From the NCBI GenBank assembly GCA_013140935.1, contig JABFSD010000043.1, forward strand, positions 1 through 8,698: 8,698 nucleotides of DNA. Direction: 5' to 3'. Under the pieces are notes generated by a model. The model saw only the letters and a program-made list of their open reading frames with translations, had not been told where the DNA came from and ran no database searches. Below, piece by piece: positions 6,566 to 8,698 of the stretch. Origin of the DNA: Acidobacteriota bacterium. GTDB lineage: Bacteria; Acidobacteriota; Blastocatellia; RBC074. The first letter of the stretch is position 1. Each line of letters starts with the position of its first letter. Position numbers and translations under genes: made by a program.

Positions 6566-7357
6566 AACAATCATCGCCGGATCAATCACCAGCGGTTGGC
6601 TACGATCATATTGGCCGAGTTGAAAATGATAGGTCTGGCCGGTGCGCTCTAACGCATAAGCCGTCGGTACGTTGACGCGCTCGCCGGCGATTTCCTGATA
6701 AGACACTGGTTGATCGTCGGTGAATTCAGCGACGGGAGTTTTGATTTCCAACGCACCGGCTGCCGTCAAAGCCAGGCTCGCAGCGCCGTGATAAGCCAGC
6801 TTGATTTGCGCCGGGTCAGCACCGGGCTTCAGGTGAAATTCATATTTCATCTGATTGACGTTGCCCTGATAAATCAGATCAATGCCCGGCCACAGGTTTT
6901 CATACACGATGGAACTGTAAGTCTTGACGCCCGTCTGCCATTCGTCCGGCTGGCCTACAAAGTAATTGAATTGGGCTGCGGCCTCTGTGTGTCCGCGCAG
7001 TTTGACGTGCGGATTTGCACCGACGAATTCAAGTTGCAGGTTCCATTGCGCCAACTGCGGCTGCGACTTGACGCCGTTGAGCGCGAAGGTGATGCCTTGC
7101 GGCGTGAAATACAACGTCTGGTCGCGGCCCGGAACGTAAAAGGCTACGCGACGGTCAAGCTGCCCACGGTTGGCGAGGAAGTAAAGCGGCAGATTACCCA
7201 AAGCGGCTTCAGCAGCTTCAGATGATTGGTTTAAAACGGGGGACGGGTTGTGGGCAGAAACGGGAGAAGCTCCGTCGTGCCATATCAGCAAAGCCAGTGC
7301 GCAGAACAGCGCAATTGCCATCAGAATTGTTTTGGTTGCGTGGTTAATCGTTTTCAT
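5144..7357 (-). CDS. Secreted seven-bladed SBBP beta-propeller protein
   Basis: The start is ATG at 7357-7355: AGGAG (7364-7368) is 6 bases upstream and the product opens with a signal peptide (MKTINHATKT, hydrophobic 11-26, likely cut after VSA35). The frame stays open for 153 more codons upstream, but those overlap another minus-strand gene and are not protein-like. The protein has 737 residues. Residues about 36-264 form the conserved N-terminal domain that precedes SBBP repeats (FLANRGQLDRRVAFYVPG, then NYFVGQPDEWQTGVKTY and LWPGIDLIYQG; DUF7948, from memory). Seven SBBP repeats of 64-75 residues start at 265, 340, 404, 474, 540, 604 and 669 and run to the C-terminus, enough for one closed propeller. 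The consensus is YCGYIGG...D.G..IAVD..GNAYVTG.T.S..FPV..GPDLTFNG..DAFVAKV. There is no sorting, anchoring or adhesion domain after the propeller. It probably acts outside the cytoplasmic membrane as a binding scaffold; the ligand is unknown. Confidence 0.95.
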   Translation of the reverse strand: MKTINHATKTILMAIALFCALALLIWHDGASPVSAHNPSPVLNQSSEAAEAALGNLPLYFLANRGQLDRRVAFYVPGRDQTLYFTPQGITFALNGVKSQPQLAQWNLQLEFVGANPHVKLRGHTEAAAQFNYFVGQPDEWQTGVKTYSSIVYENLWPGIDLIYQGNVNQMKYEFHLKPGADPAQIKLAYHGAASLALTAAGALEIKTPVAEFTDDQPVSYQEIAGERVNVPTAYALERTGQTYHFQLGQYDRSQPLVIDPAMIVYCGYIGGSGTDIGTDIAVDKEGNAYVTGFTNSPAKGVLNPFPVKVGPELNFQTDNVCNNCFDAFVAKVNKEGKLVYCGYIGGDKSDSGYGITVDSKGRAYVVGQTASTKFPLNVGPKLYKSGGQDGFIARVSADGTKLEYCGYIGGGANSDTANDVAVNSDFEAYVVGSTDSKDLLNEMGVQTSWNWSYQAGLTDAFAIKIKDGGAGVLAGGFIGGHQWDVGTSIDVDEKGNAYIGGFTQSDHASFPVKIGPDLTFNGSQDGFVARVNAKGDTLEYCGYLGGSGDDDVSGLAVTATGEAYVTGTTNSTNLPIIGGSVDASYNGAGDAFIARVRPDGNLSLSGYFGGNQSDSGIAISLDASDNVYIAGYTGSNELTFPVTDGPDLTYNGNGDAFVAKLRADGKIFNCGYLGGKLDDYAWGIATDKTLADAEAFIVGRTTSTQSDAFPVLNGPDLTFNGNGPPLGNDAFVAKISK

Positions 7358-7529
7358 CTTTTTCTCCTGCGTAATCAGTGAAACAACGTCTTGCAACGTC
7401 ATCATGCAAAGGGGGTGCAAAAGAGCGCGGGAAACGGGATGCGTTACCTCGTGTCCGTTCACGCAATGAAATTGTCGAGACGCTTGAGATATTGGCAGGC
7501 AGGAAAAAATATTTTTTTGACGGGCGACA
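7358..7529. promoter_or_regulatory. 172-bp leader of the propeller gene with repeats and an A/T palindrome
   Basis: This spacer lies between two minus-strand genes. It holds the propeller gene's ribosome binding site (7364-7368). CAACGTC occurs twice (7384-7390, 7394-7400), exactly 10 bp apart, and TGCAA three times (7392, 7405, 7416). AAAAAATATTTTTT (7504-7517) is a 14-bp palindrome of A and T only, 12 bases beyond the upstream stop. It could be a weak terminator, a bent or easily melted site, or an upstream promoter element. No clear -35/-10 pair is visible and I see no gene here. Confidence 0.4.
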
Positions 7530-8698
7530 TCAGCGCCGTAACTTGCGCAACTCCGCCAGCAACTGTTTCGGAATCGGCGAAGCGGGATTGGCTTTTTGCA
7601 ACGCGCGGAATTCGCGTTCGGCTTCGTCGAGCAAACCAGCTTCGGCGTAAAGCTGGCCCAGCAACAAGTGCGATGAACCAAAACGATGGCGTGCGTCTTG
7701 AATCTCGGCGAATTCTTTTTGCCCCGTGACGCGAAAGCGCGCGAGCGGCGCGGGCGGTTGCGGAGCTTTGACGGTTTCGCCGTCTTTGCTGGCTTTGACT
7801 TGCCACGAATAAACACGCCCGCGCGCCAAGGCCTGCGGCACTTGCCAAGAGGTTGAAGTCAACGCTTCGCTTTGCGCGACGGTTTCGTATTGTTCGTTGA
7901 CGAGTTCGACTTGATAACTTTGCGCGCCCGCGAGCGGTTGCCAGCGCAATACGGGACGATCAGTGAGAACGACCTTGCCCGCCGGTTCGATCAACGCGAA
8001 ACCGCTCTCTTGGCCTTGTCCCATCAACGCCGCCGAAGCCGAACCTAAACCACTCAACGCGGCGGGGCGCGACATACGATCAGCTTGCAAAGCCTGTTGC
8101 GCGAGTTGGCGATAACGTTCGGGCCATTCGTCAGCGCCTTGCAGACGGCCCTGCGCATCCAGCGCGAATTGAGTTGCGCCGTCGTTGAGTTGCGCCAATA
8201 AATTGTTGGGCGTCGCCGTCGGTTCAATGGTCGCCGTGGGCAACATCATTGGGGTTGGCGTTGGCGAAGGCGTCACGACGGCAATCCGTGAGTCGTCGCG
8301 TTTGAACATCTGCCAACCGATCAAGCCGAAGACCAGCAACGCGATGGTTACGCTCACAGGCATGGCCCACGACGAAGCGAAAAATACGCGCAGCTTTTCT
8401 CCCAATGACGGCGGCGGATTCATCGCGGGTTTGCGTCGGGTGGCGAGGTCATCGGCGATGGCGTGGCTAAACGCGCGCAAGTCATCCACCGCTGCACCGC
8501 ATTGCTGGCATTGCGACAGATGATCGCGGGCGAACTGCTGTGGTTCGCCGCTGAGGCGACCGTCTACGAAATCAGCGAGCTGTTCAAACGCCAAATGCAT
8601 AGGTTCTGCTTCGGCCAGTACAGCGTTGTGCAAGGCCGGATAGAGCGCAGGTTGTCGCAAAGCCGCGCGTTGCCGGCACGGGGCGCAATCAGCCAAAT
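7530..8698 (-). CDS. Zinc-finger (zf-HC2-type) membrane protein with Ig-like and TPR parts, 5' end missing
   Basis: The frame is open to the right edge; the TTG at 8696 should not be taken as the start. Counting from that codon, 388 residues are visible. Residues 34-66 carry an anti-sigma type zinc-binding motif (H34, then HLSQCQQC with H59, C63, C66) around LADFVDGRLS. C4 and C7 (LADCAPC) appear to close a second, earlier copy. A transmembrane helix lies at about 112-130, followed by a Pro/Thr-rich linker (141-163), a spacer, an Ig/FN3-like beta domain at about 231-325 (RWQPLAGAQSYQVELV...VYSWQVKA), and a C-terminal TPR-like helical pair (about 336-385: LLLGQLYAEAGLLDEAEREFRAL). The zinc domain should be cytoplasmic and the rest periplasmic. 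In anti-sigma factors such a domain holds an ECF sigma factor; a partner sigma gene beyond the edge is a guess. The propeller gene follows 172 bp downstream. Confidence 0.9.
   Translation of the reverse strand, partial: LADCAPCRQRAALRQPALYPALHNAVLAEAEPMHLAFEQLADFVDGRLSGEPQQFARDHLSQCQQCGAAVDDLRAFSHAIADDLATRRKPAMNPPPSLGEKLRVFFASSWAMPVSVTIALLVFGLIGWQMFKRDDSRIAVVTPSPTPTPMMLPTATIEPTATPNNLLAQLNDGATQFALDAQGRLQGADEWPERYRQLAQQALQADRMSRPAALSGLGSASAALMGQGQESGFALIEPAGKVVLTDRPVLRWQPLAGAQSYQVELVNEQYETVAQSEALTSTSWQVPQALARGRVYSWQVKASKDGETVKAPQPPAPLARFRVTGQKEFAEIQDARHRFGSSHLLLGQLYAEAGLLDEAEREFRALQKANPASPIPKQLLAELRKLRR

Noticed and set aside
5243..6652. Long plus-strand open frame (469 codons) opposite the propeller gene
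   Set aside because: It lies wholly antisense to clear SBBP repeats, has no binding site, and its repeating composition mirrors the codons of the opposite strand.
7358..7816. In-frame upstream extension of the propeller gene (153 extra codons)
   Set aside because: It has an Arg/Ser/Lys-rich, non-protein-like composition, overlaps the zinc-finger gene in another frame, and would bury the signal peptide; a good AGGAG precedes the internal ATG.
1..8698. Mobile element, tRNA, rRNA or CRISPR array
   Set aside because: No transposase or integrase, no terminal inverted repeats, no regularly spaced identical repeats with spacers, and no tRNA-like fold was found by eye.

Overview
The window (GC-rich by eye, no RNA genes or mobile elements seen) looks like a piece of an Acidobacteriota chromosome, most likely class Blastocatellia. 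This rests on my recollection that secreted TPR-CHAT proteins, SBBP beta-propeller proteins with YCGYIGG-type repeats, zinc-finger/TPR membrane proteins and large secreted proteins with an 'ALEHLRQQGLY'-like N-terminus are common together there. It is not a database result.

Layout. A minus-strand gene runs off the left edge (1-589; N-terminal 196 residues only) and diverges, across a 291-bp control region rich in short repeats, from a plus-strand gene for a 961-residue exported protein with ten gapless 40-residue TPRs and a C-terminal CHAT (caspase-like) peptidase domain with its His/Cys pair intact (881-3766). The remaining genes are all on the minus strand and are transcribed towards the CHAT gene: a zinc-finger/transmembrane/Ig-like/TPR protein cut by the right edge (7530-8698), a secreted seven-bladed SBBP propeller protein (5144-7357), a small exported protein with a C-terminal membrane helix (4640-5035), and a small exported protein with a calcium-binding-type DxNxDG loop (3780-4457). 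The last of these ends 13 bp from the end of the CHAT gene, in convergent orientation.

Spacers between the minus-strand genes are 108-182 bp, three of the four complete or edge genes there have clear ribosome binding sites, and hairpins lie in two of the gaps. They are therefore probably separate or attenuated transcripts rather than one tight operon. Every gene product that can be read here is predicted to be exported or membrane-bound.

Working picture (inference): the zinc-finger membrane protein resembles an anti-sigma or sensor component whose sigma factor may lie beyond base 8698. The propeller, the DxNxDG protein, the small membrane protein and the left-edge protein are cell-surface or periplasmic proteins. 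The CHAT protein is a possible peptidase acting in the same compartment. No experiment or search supports a functional link. The least ordinary observations are a probable duplicated zinc-binding motif split by the right edge, a CHAT peptidase outside the cytoplasm, a recurrent cysteine in five of seven propeller blades, overlapping mutually exclusive hairpins after the propeller gene, and 20-bp-spaced repeat pairs in the divergent promoter region.
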